NCBI RefSeq assembly: GCF_042453785.1
Contig: NC_091668.1
Coordinates: 26,537,501 to 26,601,500 of the forward strand
Length of the DNA stretch: 64,000 bases
Source of the DNA: Malus domestica
Taxonomy: Eukaryota > Streptophyta > Magnoliopsida > Rosales > Rosaceae
Direction: 5' to 3'
Below the pieces are notes generated by a model, which worked only from the letters and a program-made list of their open reading frames with translations, searched no databases and was not told where the DNA came from. Each line of letters opens with the position of its first letter. Within the stretch, counting starts at the first letter, position 1. Position numbers and translations under genes: made by a program. Positions 1-12,673 of the stretch are shown here, in pieces.

Positions 1-539
1 CTAAGGTATTCTTAAACAGTCAACTCATGTCGGTTCTCCTAAACAAATTGTTCATTTTCATTCGGGAGTCTAGAATCCAGCTCAAAGTAACTATAGTACT
101 ATTAAAAAAATATTATTTCTAGTACTATGCATATCAAACTTTCAAGATGATTTGTTAAATCAAATTTTTTTAGTAAGAGTCTATTACAAAAACGCAAAAC
201 ATGTTTTACAGAAAAATGTTCAAAACATAACATCAAAATAAATTTTTGCACGATGGCAGTCAATACTAAGTATTTTTTTATTTTGAAATCGAATACATAA
301 AAGGCAGTCAAAATTGCATTCCTGATTTCCTAACAAAAGAGTTTCTACAAGGAAAAAAATGTCAGGACGAAAACCTGATCTGAGGCTTATTGCCTCTCTC
401 AACCTAGTAAAAAAAAAAACAGAATCAATCAAACAAGAGTTAGACCTTGTACCTTACTCAGCCATCAATTCAGTAAACCGTTTCACTCCCTTAGGTTATA
501 CCTTAGGGAATTTCCAACCAAACTATTAGGCAGCCTTAG
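1..539. other. AT-rich intergenic sequence, no gene seen
   Basis: No convincing coding frame, splice structure or terminal repeat is visible. The short open frames here are interrupted and have no family signature. Confidence 0.5.
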
Positions 540-1640
540 TCAAACCTTATGATCCCTACAAAACCTCAGTAAAACCATCTCAACCAATGATCAATTACAG
601 TCAAACCTCCCTTTACATTCCAAAATCATCTAGTGAATATTTGTTTAGTTACCCTCCATATCTTATTCCAAACCCAACACTAGCAAAGTTAGCCAAATTC
701 TAGCTTCTCTCAAATTTCCACTACTAGCTGGAAGAGTCATACAAAACCCTTGGATTTTACAAAAGCATTATCTTTGAAACTGAGTCAATAACCATTAAAC
801 CTGTCACTAGTCACACAGATGAAAACAACATCCTTTATCATAATTTACACATTGAAAAAATCATGTCGGAAAAGAATGGGGAATCCCCATTTACAAACAC
901 AAGTCCCTTCACACCTAACCACCCAATATTAAATACAATTATTATGATTACCTCAATGCATGGACCAACATTTTAATCTATCAGAAAGAGGATTTCAATC
1001 ACTCATGGTTTATCAACTTCGAAACAATTTTCAACAAATATTCCCAGCTTGGTTCTCCAAGTGATGGTTAGTTTATGGCCCAACAACCAGTCTCATCCTA
1101 GAATTGCTTATGCACAGAATCAACCATTTTCAGTCAAGGTTCGACAAGAGTCAGTTCAACAAGAAAATACCTCTTCTTTTAATTTTCATGGCCAAATATA
1201 AAGTTCCATGGATTTTGAAATGGGGGTATGAAGCAAACAATGAAAAAGTCCATAGAGTCAGATCAGTCAAATGGTGGGATAAATTCAACTAGCAAATAAT
1301 CATTGAACAAGTTCTTAGTGAATTTCCTATTGAACCATAACCAGTTATCGAAACACAGTCATTATCAGATATCTCTCCATCCTCCTCACTCAAAGAAAAG
1401 TCAAAGTCCTCCAAGTCATCAAAATCAAAACACAAGGCTATAGAAATTGAAGACCTTGGATAGAAACTTCTAGCTCAAGTAGCATAGTTTCAGTCACAAG
1501 CAGCCTAGTTACAATTACAATTAAAATCTGAAGATGAAGAAGATGAAACTTCCTCCCAATCTTTAGATGCATCACCACAGCAACCAATAAAGCTAATTAG
1601 TCAAACCACCAGGTGGACCAACTACCAAGATTCTCATGAC
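540..1640 (+). mobile_element. Decayed reverse-transcribing-element coding remnant (gag/capsid-like)
   Basis: A plus-strand frame with coding-like composition (rich in Ser, Gln, Lys and Pro) runs through this stretch but is broken by several in-frame stops and at least two frame changes. The best-preserved part is 1104-1292, which contains PWILKWGYE followed by SVKWWDKF. I associate this aromatic pattern with the N-terminal gag/capsid-like part of plant reverse-transcribing elements. It is followed by a Ser/Lys-rich stretch and an acidic stretch (about 1380-1560). No protease, reverse transcriptase or integrase is visible, so it is a truncated fossil. Assignment between an LTR retrotransposon and an endogenous pararetrovirus is not possible from this fragment. 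Confidence 0.35.
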
Positions 1641-3307
1641 CTATTTGCATAAAGTCATGTGAATCATTAAGCCAAGCCATATGAACACAGTTAGTCACTA
1701 TGTCGGTAACCATGTGAAAATTCAATCATCATTTCAACACACTATGTGAAGCATTCAATCATTATTCACTTGGAAAAGCAATGATCCAGTCAGTCAGCAA
1801 GAATCACTCAACATGTTCTACAGTAAAAGCAACAATTATTTCGACAAGTTCACTATTCATCAACAATAAAAGCAAGTCATCTTCCATCCTGTGCTTCAAC
1901 AATAAAGAACTTAATCATTCAAGTCTCATTTTCCAAGTCTATAAGAGGAAGACTTTGAAGACATAGAAAGCAAGTTAATTTACACATCTTTTCCTCAGTT
2001 CAAAATTTCTTTGAGTTCACATTCTATTCAAAGAAATAAAATATTGTAAACACTTTCATTCTAGTAAAAAGAATAAGGATGCCTACGAGCACCACCCAGT
2101 TGTTCCAGTAAAATTTGTAAGTCATTAAATAGTTTTGCAAAAAAACTTATTTTCATATTCTATCTTCACCATTATTTTAAATTCATTATCTTCATTATGA
2201 ACATTTTCATAACGACTGATTTCAATTGGCATAGAATCCTCTCTCAGTCAATTCATTGAATATCTTAAATTTAAAGTAAATACAGATGAAGACTTTGTGT
2301 CTTCTTTTTATTCATTTATCACAATTGGTTCCATGGTTTGTCAAACCCCAGTTATCCGCGTCATTTGGTATCATATATAGACGCGCGCGCACACACACAC
2401 ACACATATACATACTTATGCATAGGTATACAAATTATATATACATATGTATGTGCATATAAACATATAATTGTGGCTTATTTTATCTGACCATGAAAGAG
2501 GGGAGACGCGCCAGAAAGAGAGTAGAGAGATGTGTTTGTATAGGGTTGTGTAGAGGATGTGATATTCCCTTTTCACAGTGCCTTTATTTATAGTAATAAG
2601 GGAGGGAAGATTCCTTTCCACCAGGGAATACAAGTCCTAATAAGGAAGAATAACTAGTACCAAATATAATATATAATTTACACAATCACATTTTAATACA
2701 ATGTTTATAACAATATAAATATTGTTACCACTTAAGCAATATATGTATATATAGCATGATCATTATGGTAGTCTTTTTCTCCTTTTTTTTAGGTCTCTCC
2801 ACGTTGATAAAGTTTGTTGTTATGAAAAAATGCATGATATTTAATAGCACATTGCAATTTTTTTTACCTGTATTGAATACACATTAAGTAAAAATCGTCT
2901 ATTTATAATACTCAAAATAAAACAAAACAAAAGTTAATAATTATTAGCTAGATTTAGGTGGTATATGAAGTTAAGGGACCAAAATTAGCATTTAATCTTA
3001 CATCCAATTTTAATGAAAAATAAATCTTATTTAGAGATTATAATCTAGTTTCATATAAATAAAATTAACACACTACCTTTTAGCAATGGCTATCTAGCAG
3101 TGTACCCAAATGGGCAAATTAGGGATTGACTTTTCACCTGTCTTATATATATAATATTCTTATTCAAGACAACACTTAAATAGAAGAAAGGGTTCATTCA
3201 TTCATTCATTTTTTGTTATTTACAACGTCGTTTCCTTCAAATGAACCTTTTTGCATAAAATCAACTTCAAAATCCAAAAGCAACATATGATGTAGTAGGC
3301 TACTAGC
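1641..3307. other. Intergenic; possible retroelement regulatory tail and a CA microsatellite
   Basis: A TATA-like TCTATAAGAGG lies near 1938 and AATAAA near 2035. This could be the promoter/poly(A) part of the decayed element to the left (inference). A GC/AC dinucleotide run lies at about 2383-2404. A TTCA tandem run lies near 3193-3210. No gene was recognised. Confidence 0.35.
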
Positions 3308-6300
3308 TTAAGGGAATACACAAGCATGATCGAGTTCTATGCCCTTGGATGTTGGACAAGTAGACAATATACAGTGGTCATAGTCCGCTGTACCCCACCA
3401 GGAAATGCTTACGTTGTTTATGGTTAAACATATATATATAAGCACCCCCATGAAAGCCACTCCAGCATCTAGGGCAGCCGAAAGAACATAATTGTACCTC
3501 TGCCACCACTTCTTTCTGTATCTGAAAACAAAGTAATTGAAAACGATTCCGACCACAATCCAGCTGTTGAAGTTCACAGTTGTAGCTGGTGGCATCGCAG
3601 CCGTTGCTCCGAAAAGCACTGGAAGGTTGATGTAGGCGATCCATCTCTGACTAGGGAAAGCTTTGTGCAACAACCATACCAAGACAGGTCCGAGTGCACC
3701 TACCACGAAGAACCAGTTGAGTCCTCCGTAGAGTCCGAGAGAGCCAAAGATTCGTGTCGGTCCAACCAGACCCCAAATCACAGATGCAGTGAAGAAGACA
3801 CTATCATTAGGACAAGTCCAAGGACTAGTGTCCGGGAGTAGGTCAGTATTGCATATGTTTTCCACTGTAGTTAGCAGCCACCATGCTGTCCCAATATTGA
3901 CTGTTCCGGCTACTATAGTTCCTATGCACTTTATAATGGCAGAAAAAAGAAAATTACAAACCCAGAGTAATAAGAAGACAGCAGCTTCCCATGCGTCCCA
4001 AATTAGAAACTTTCCCTTCATTAAAGTATTATAGTAGTTTCAAACCATACCTTTAATAATAAAATAAAATAAAAAATCAATATCCACATTCTTACTAGAT
4101 TTGTATATGATATTGATACTATAGTTAATCACTCTCATTCAGAATTCAACACCACTTTTTTTATTGGCAAATTTAATACCACTTTAAACACACGCATCTA
4201 ATTCACGTTATAATATATGTATGTGCATGTTCGGAAAGTTGTTTGCTGATCAGATGGTACAAATTGTTCATATTTATTAGGGAGACTTTGGATGCGGTCC
4301 CTAGTTATGAACAATCTTTGACTGAAACCTTATTGATTTTCAATTTTTGATCCAAGTCCCTGAAATTAATTGATAATTTATTTCTATGTACGTTACTATA
4401 TTTTTTAAATTAAAAATTAAAATTTATAGTTGTTTATAGTAATGAGATTTTAAATAAAAAACCATAATTTGTGGGATTAAAAATATTAAAATATAAATAT
4501 ACTATTGTGTGTGTGTGTGTGTGTAAACATGGGTACATTCATAAAAATAACCAAAAAAATTATTGTATCAAAACATGGTACATTCTTCAAAATGGGTACA
4601 TTTAGCAAAAATAAAAATGGGTACAAATAAATAAAAAAATATGGGTACAATACAAATAAAACTTTAAAAAAATATGGCCACAAAAAGAATTTAATATATG
4701 GGTACAAATTAAAACTGAAAGGAAAATTGGTACAAATTAAAAAAGGGTTGCAAATTAAAAATGGGTACAAACTAAAATAAAAATATATGATAAAAAATTT
4801 AGCCATAAGTATAAATATACTAATTGTAACATTTTTAATATTAAATGAATATATTTAGAAATAAAAAATATTTTATTATTGAAATAATTAATGATATTAT
4901 TAATACAAAGGACCTTGATCAAAAATTGAAAAGTAATAAGGTTTTAATCAATAGAGTAGTAAAAATAAGGATGAAAACCTAATTACTCCTTATATGTATT
5001 ACAAGCTGATTGAGGTCATCATTTAGTCTGAATAACTGGCATACCTTAATATTAAGTTATGTACTAACTATAATTCAAAGACTAAAATATGAGTTACATT
5101 TTTAATTAATTTATAGTATGATCGTATCCAATAACTAAAATGTAAAAGGAGAAGAATATAAACATACCTGAACTACGAACATGGATATGGGAGGAATCTT
5201 CATGTAATGGCCTAACTTAAAATCACTCAAAAATGAAATTGCCTGTGACATACTTATGTATCCATAAGTTTTGAAGCATACATTGGCTATCGGATATCCA
5301 GGTAGTATCAAACCCATGACGTACTCCGTGATGATGTTTAGTCCCGGTGTCTAAAAAATCAGAAAAGAGATAAGATTCTTAGAGATTCATGATCTTAAAT
5401 TATCAACTAAAGGTATGGGGTGTGTGACACTCACCATTTAAACATCTGCACTCCAAATGGAATAGCTTAACATTATTTTTCAAGTAATGCTATTTATAGA
5501 CACACTAAATAGACCCGGTTGACACAATCTCTAATATATATGGGTCTCACCCAAGTGTGAGCAAAAGAGGGAGGTTCAAGAGTTGCAAACTTACAACATT
5601 TGTTGTGGCAGTTATTATGCTGATTGGAAGTGTGAAAATCAATGCAATTCCTGCTGCAAAAATGAGTCCCCACCATGGCATTTGCACCTCATCCTTCATG
5701 AAGATGCACAATGCTAGAGAGAATACGAACGACACTACAAGCAAAACATGAAACCACCAGCTGGGTATGTCCCTGTATTTCCTCATTAATTTGGTGTGTA
5801 TATCTATCTTTCCACTATATGACGATTTATATCGTTCATATATGTCCCTGTTAGAAGAATATCATTCATATTACTGCCACAATAATAACTAGTAACATTT
5901 TATTACCCAGAAATAAATAATTTTTTTTAACAAAATAAATAAAAAATGGTTGAAAGTTTGAATTCAACAGAAGCTTAGGGAACCTTGTATGTCCTTATAA
6001 GAAGCTAAATTACTCCTCATTTTACTAATTCATCTTGTGGTGAAACATCAATTTTAAAAAATAAAAATAAAATAGATTAACATTTTTTTATAAATAAATT
6101 ATTAATTATAATTAAGCATTACAATTGAATTTGGATTTTGATCTTTTACTTAGGTACATTATATGAACATGTTATGCAGGTACAAAAGGTGACCATTTTA
6201 CCTATCCTTAGTATACCTACGAATAAATATGAACTTACAAATGCACCTATATATGAATATACTCAAAATATATAGAAAACAAAAATAGAACAAGGGATGG

Positions 6301-7713
6301 GTTCCACGTACAATGTTATGGTACATTTTTATTAGAAAATTGTTTCAACAGGTTAGTTTGTGTGTTTCTATTTGTGTCTAATATTTAAAAAATAAAAAAA
6401 AACATACATAGAGTAAAATTAAAGTGATGCAATGTATTTACGTACCTTCCATTGAATAGAGCCACATGTGTGAGGGTTGATATAACAGCAGCAAAACCAA
6501 GACCATATGATAGGGTAAAGAATACACTCAAGTTTATGTATCCTTGTTTTTCATAGGCAGGCATGTCAATCTGAAACTGGTCATTCACAATTCCTTTGAC
6601 ATTATATATTTGGCCATCGGAATCAAACAAGTGAGAAGAGAAGATTGCAAAATTCTTTGCATTGTACAAGTTGAGCCTCCAGTAGGCAATCGGAATGATG
6701 ACATACATGATGGCGATGTATCCGACGGTGATGTTGGCAATGGCAAAGAAGGGGCTGATCAAAGGGCTCCCCAAGTAAGAGGATATGACCGACCAATCTA
6801 GGGTAAATGACCCAAGCCCAAGTCCACGGTAGCCTGAGCCGATTTGCTGAGCTCTTATGGACTTAGGGTAAATCCAACAAATCCATGAAATTATTGAGAG
6901 AGTTGTGAAGAGGTAGCCCGGCACTGCGTACCAAGAGAAGCTGCATACCAGTGCTATCAAAAAGAATTTCCCTCTGGACATTCGATTTTTGTCTTTCTCA
7001 TGCAGAGCCCTTCATGTTCATGCATATTGTACGCAAATCAAAGTCAAATATCCATTCATGAATATGTATTGTCTTAAAACTGAAATAAAATACATTGATA
7101 TAAGAATATTTGGCTTCCTTAATTAGGTTAATTGTTTTAAAGGAATACGAACATCAATTAGGAGCTGAAGTAAATATATATGCATAAACTAGCTGGCTAC
7201 AAATTTATATACATTTTTTTAATAAGATATAACGATGTATTTATACTAAGGAATAGATGATGGGTTAAAACCATAGTGGGTCAAGCATAATAAATTAGTA
7301 TAAAAAATTGTCGTTTGTGAAAGTTAAACCTAAGACCTACTTAAAGTACAGGTTGGGAAGAATACTACTTAAGAAAAAAATTGACAGGAATACCACAAAC
7401 AAAAAATAAACTAGGGATCCATGTGTTGTAAATCTCGATTCATAGATTATCCTTACAAAAATTCAATTCAATCCAAACCTTTGCCCATTCAATTGTCACG
7501 ATGAAATTTCAATGTTTCTTAGATCATAATGTTCGTCTATTTTTTTTAACTCAATTAGATGCCTCAAATATTTCCTATCTAGCTAATATTTTGCAAGGAT
7601 AATCTATGAGTTGCAATTTAAAAAATAAACGGTTTAAATCATTGAAGTTGGATATCGTTTGTGCCCCACAACTAATCCCCATTTAAAAAAATGGAGATCT
7701 CTTCCCTTAAAAG

Positions 7714-7756
<43 letters not shown>

Positions 7757-8530
7757 TATAGAAGGGGATTAAACTTATAAGCCCTTTAGGTACTACCACT
7801 AATTAATATACTTATTACATTACCAGTATATTTAAACATGACAAACATATAATTTTTTTATCCTATAAATTGTTAATCAATAATGGAGTACATATCAAAA
7901 AATTCTAAAAATACAAAATTCCTTTTCTTGCTAGACTCGGATTGAATGATTTGAAACACTGATTTTCAAAGTGAAAGTCACAACTTCATTTTTATATGAC
8001 ACAATTATCTTTTTTTATTAACCACTCACAACACCACAAGAAATACATATATTCTAGGGATCTTTGTAAATTTGTAGTACGACTTTATCCCATTAATTTA
8101 GATAAATTATATTCTTGTGACAAATAATACATACAACCAGTTGTTTCATCATATAATATGTAGTTGTGGCGCAAAAATATAGTCTCTTTAATATTTTTGG
8201 TTTCCATTACATGTCAATCCATTATGAATGTATGTACCAAATTTGTAAACTCTTTATTTTCATAGAATTATTATGGAAATATAGAAAATTGTATACACAT
8301 ATGTTATAACCTTGCAAAGCATTATTTTCCTTGAGAATATTTTTCTAAGGAAATGAGTTGTGCACACTTATTTTCTCTTTCACATTTTTGGTGCATTTTT
8401 TGCGTTTGATTTAATGAATGCAAGAATTAAACATGATTCTGCAGGAATAAAAAGTGTGTGAAAAAAATCATTTCCCTCTTGTACATATATATATATATAT
8501 ATATATATGGAGATGGAATACCAATAACTT

Positions 8531-8573
<43 letters not shown>

Positions 8574-9376
8574 AGATGGAATACCAATAACTTGTGAGTC
8601 TGTCTCACAGTGAATTGAAATTACAATTTCGTTTTATGATAAATTACCTGAACAAAGAAACCTGAACGAGACTACTAGGCCACCACATCGCCGCCGGATC
8701 CACCACGTACTTTCTGATAATACCAGCCCACCCATACCCCAATACCTGCAGTACTTATTTACCATAAATTTAGCATTTAACACACTCTCTCTCCCACAAG
8801 TATGCTTAATATTGTAGTTAATTACTAGTAATTTCTGCATGCATGCATGCATTACGTACGTACCTGTGTTGTAATCACAAGTGCCCAACTTGCAAAGAAG
8901 GATATCTTCCTACCGTAAAACGCTTTGATTATATTCACAATACCAACCGCATACGCCGGTCCGTTCCCAAACCCAGATCCCGCGTTTGCAAATATCGAAA
9001 TCAGCACGTGCTCTTTTATGTTAAATTCTCCCGGGTTCAACGAGAATGACTTCCCACCAATCCAAAACTTTCTCCTCGGCAGCGTCCTAGCCATGAACCT
9101 CCCGATCGGCAGACTTGCCACCTGCACGGAAATCATTGATATCACGAGTGGCTCCGTGCGGTACGAGAAGAAGGTGTTGAGGAATGAGAGGAGGAAGCAC
9201 GAGCATATGCCTATAGTCCACATACGGAACGTCCAGACAGGGAGGGAACTGTCGTCTTCGTTGGAGACCGTTAGACGGACCTGCTCGACCGATGACACGT
9301 CATCGTCGTTCTTGTCCTCCTCGATCTCGGTTATAGCTGCGGCCTCCACTTCTAAGGCGGTGGCTGGGGTGTCCAT
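3308..9376 (-). CDS. Oligopeptide transporter, OPT family (PT clade)
   Basis: A proton-coupled multi-spanning membrane transporter of small peptides, glutathione-type substrates or metal chelates; substrate cannot be read from sequence. Six exons on the minus strand: 8864-9376, 8648-8745, 6446-7009, 5595-5814, 5168-5350 and 3308-3928. All have GT-AG introns and the sum is 2199 nt (732 aa), normal for the family. The start ATG at 9376 is followed by an acidic hydrophilic N-terminus ([19 protein letters not shown]) before the first membrane segment. The family NPG motif is seen as [12 protein letters not shown] in exon 1. KIPPISMF in exon 5 corresponds to the conserved KIPPR region. Exon 6 carries [14 protein letters not shown] and a C-terminal run of helices ending in HACVFP. 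The 5' border of exon 4 was set by phase (an AG acceptor before the T that completes a Ser codon) and is the least certain splice. Introns 2 and 5 hold microsatellites and a MITE-like repeat. Confidence 0.93.
4265..4990. repeat. MITE-like inverted-repeat element in OPT intron 5
   Basis: The left arm (about 4310-4370) contains AACCTTATTGATTTTCAATT followed by TTTGATC. The right arm (about 4912-4960) holds its near reverse complement. The interior is AT-rich, with several copies of a short GGGTACAAATTAAAA-like motif. A TG microsatellite lies at 4505-4524. I could not define a clean target-site duplication. Confidence 0.45.
7715..7753. repeat. (AT)n microsatellite, OPT intron 2
   Basis: Uninterrupted TA dinucleotide run of about 39 bp. 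Confidence 0.9.
8485..8596. repeat. Duplicated (AT)n plus 25-bp unit, OPT intron 2
   Basis: An (AT)n run is followed by a unit beginning GGAGATGGAATACC and ending AACTTGTGA. Both the run and the unit are repeated once immediately downstream. Only the length of the AT tract differs, so this is a recent microsatellite-mediated duplication about 50 bp from exon 2. Confidence 0.85.
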
Positions 9377-9416
9377 GGGGAAGAGGGAGGGAGGGAGAGT
9401 AGAGAGGTATTTTTGA

Positions 9417-9784
9417 ATGGTGAATGTATGTGTGTCAAGGGTTTGGATGGTGAACGTATGAATTGAAATGAAGGGTTTTTATAAGCGTTTTTACAGTTTG
9501 TTTACAATTTTATGATTTTGAATTTTTTGTCATCGACATTTCGTTGCCGGCCGGGTACGTCAGGTGGAATTGGAGGTATTGACAAGAAGTACATAGAAGC
9601 GTGTTGTGCTGATTGCAAAATTAATTAAATTGGTTTGATGTGGACAATATCGATACTTTATTAATCTATGATTAAGGTATACTAAGGAAGCTAACAAAGA
9701 TATTAATATTGAGTTATTTATTATGTATTTCTTTATACATGGTTCCTTTTTAGAAGAAAAATGAAGCAAACTAAATTAATGAAT
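9417..9784. other. Upstream region of the OPT gene
   Basis: AT-rich sequence between the OPT start and a plastid-derived insert. It presumably contains the OPT promoter, but no TATA box or operator can be assigned with confidence. Confidence 0.4.
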
Positions 9785-10122
<338 letters not shown>

Positions 10123-10586
10123 AAATTTATAAGCTCACCTTAATTTCTTCAGTAATTCTTTTAGAAGTTACGCTTCAAGAAAAAGAAAATACCAGTTCCA
10201 CCAATATTCCATGATAATAACCATTTGTGAAGAATATCATTGCCACAATATCAGTTATGTGATACAAAAATCTAGAGTATAACTAAAATTGCAAATGACC
10301 TTATACACTTATCCACTCCTTTTTAATTTGTTATATTTTAAGCGATTTGTCATACCAACTTTTCGAAATTATTAATTTGTTATCTCATCATAACTCAGTT
10401 AAGTTTTTCATCCAAAATAAGTTGCACATGATTTGTGTTCAGGATTATTTCGGTTATTTCAACAACTCACTCTCCTTCTAATATGTTCGCCAAAAATACT
10501 TCTAAGGTTTCTCAAAAACCATGAACGACTTGCACTTACTTTTCTATGTTTTGCAGTGAAGATGACTCAAAATAGTCATTGGGGAC

Positions 10587-10809
10587 GGAAAAGGATCCTC
10601 GCCGGATCCTTTTCCTGGGGATCTGGGGAATCCTGTGATCATGACCGTTCATCGTACATTGTGCGGTCAGAAATCATTTTAAATTTTAAATTTTAAAATT
10701 AAATATAAATAGTACCTAACGAAAACTGACCGCACGATGTACGATGAACAGTCATGATCATGAGATCCTCCAGATCCCCAGGAAAAGGATCCGGCAAGGA
10801 TCCTTTTCC
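10587..10809. mobile_element. Mutator-type MITE with 9-bp TSD
   Basis: Both ends start GGAAAAGGATCC and the inverted arms match for about 84 bp, extending through a GTTCATCGTACAT(T/C)GTGCGGTCAG block. The 223-bp element is flanked by a perfect 9-bp duplication ATTGGGGAC (10578-10586 and 10810-10818), as expected for a MULE-type insertion. It has no coding capacity. Confidence 0.9.
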
Positions 10810-11439
10810 ATTGGGGACCCTCCGATCTATAGTAAAGTTGGATGATATTCTTTACGTTGAAATGTCCGCAATAACTCTAAACACAAGTTATGTGCAAGGC
10901 ACATAGGTTAATTTGGATGGAAAACTTAATGGAGTAAAAATGAGATGACAAAATAATGATTTCAAAAAATTGGTATGACAAATCACTTAAATTTTAATTT
11001 ATATGACAAATTAAAAAAGTATATAAGTTCACATGATATTTTGAAAAAAAAAATTCCTTTTATTTTGATAGTCGACATTTAACTAGGGAGAAAGCAGCTG
11101 TTGCTCCATAAGAGATTGATCATTTCCCCAGTCCATCTCATGCCCTCAATAAAACAAGATTTTTCCCAATGGCAGGTATTAAGCAGTACTTCACATATTA
11201 TAATATAAATGAAAAAAATGACATGTAAAATATCCGCTTAAATACAAAACGCTTTAAAAAATTTCTCCACCAAAACATTCCTTGAATTCGAGTCCAATCG
11301 AGTGAGGGTGGCGCTGGCTGTTTATCTTTTGTGCTCAATAATTCTCATTAATTGTACTTTCGTTTAACAATTCAAGTGAGTAGCTGCACTCTTGTACCTC
11401 ACTGAGATGGATGGAGCCTGTGGTCCAACAGTGGGCGGT

Positions 11440-11760
11440 TATAGCCACAATTATTTTTAGATAACTCTTCATTTTGGTTTTTAAAATTTAAAATTGATAG
11501 AAATAATTCTTGAGATTGTCCACCGTCAATCATCTTGCCCTTCCGTGAGAAATATGTAATATATCAAGAGTATTTTTGTCAAATAAACCCCCATTGAATC
11601 GGTGGTTTATTCAATTTAACAAAGACTTTTCATAGAAAAACCAAAATGATTGACTGCGGATAATCTCAAAAACTACTTCTATCAATTTTAAATCTTAGTG
11701 ATCAAAGTGAAAAGTTATGACAGTCTCAGAGACCATTTTGACTTACAAACTTTATTTTTA
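11440..11760. repeat. MITE-like inverted repeat
   Basis: AAAATTGATAGAAATAATT at about 11488-11506, continuing through TTGAGATTGTCC and GTCAATCAT, is matched in reverse complement at about 11645-11700. The arms diverge outward and no target duplication could be set. Confidence 0.5.
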
Positions 11761-12673
11761 TTAGTATTAAAACGATCATCTCTCCTTATTCCCAGCCCTC
11801 CATACATATTATATTAAACTTAATAAGACATTCTTTAATTTGGCGAGGAACAATTAAAATTGGGATCCCTATCATCCTTTAGAAAACAAACAAAATGGAT
11901 ACCTTTCGTCCCATTAAAATCCTTGACAATAAGCAACACTTACACAAAGCTACACTAATTATAAACCAAATTATGAATCTTTCTGGAGCAAAAACAATAT
12001 CATTAGAAAAATAAACAACTTTACGTGCCCGAAAACACGATCATGTACCCTCCGAAGGATTTTTCGGATTTTTCCCTTCAAATGTACCAAAAATCCAAAA
12101 CTTGTTCAATCACAAGGTCATCCTGTTGAATGTTTCTCAGAAAGATCACCAGTCCCCCTCATAACGTTGTATTCATGTTACCAAGCATAAATCCACATAA
12201 AAACAAGAGGATCATGCTCCGTTCACACCCTACATTCCACTGTTTTTCTTCATCTTTCTATAATTGCTACGATGCTGTCCATTAACTACATCAAAGCTGG
12301 TAAACGATGTGTAGAAGAATTCGATCTACAACGACATCTCATTCGATAGAAAAATAGCATCGATTATTCAGTACATAATAATGAGACATCTACAACGACA
12401 TCTCATTCAACAGTTGCAATGTCGACACCAAATTCAGTGAATAATAATAGAAAAGTTTGTAGTTTATAACAAAATTCCATTACTATTGTGTTGTGTCGAT
12501 GAAAGTCTGACATGGTCTTCGTATTGGAAATCTTTTGACTTATCTGCAAAATAGTTCATACTAAAATTGAATAAAATTGCACTTCCCTACAAAAATATTA
12601 AGCATTGTGGTTAAGCACACATCAGAGGTGGAGATAACGAGTTGACCTGTGAATTATTTGTGAGATTATGACT

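Larger units (their letters stand above)
10123..12673. other. Intergenic between NUPT and SHMT gene
   Basis: Contains the two inverted-repeat elements listed separately (10587-10809 and about 11440-11760). Otherwise AT-rich sequence with no coding signature. The last few hundred bases before 12674 are the 3' flank of the minus-strand SHMT gene. Confidence 0.5.

Noticed and set aside
8925..9416. 163-codon plus-strand open frame opposite OPT exon 1
   Set aside because: It is the antisense shadow of the transporter exon, with no signature of its own.
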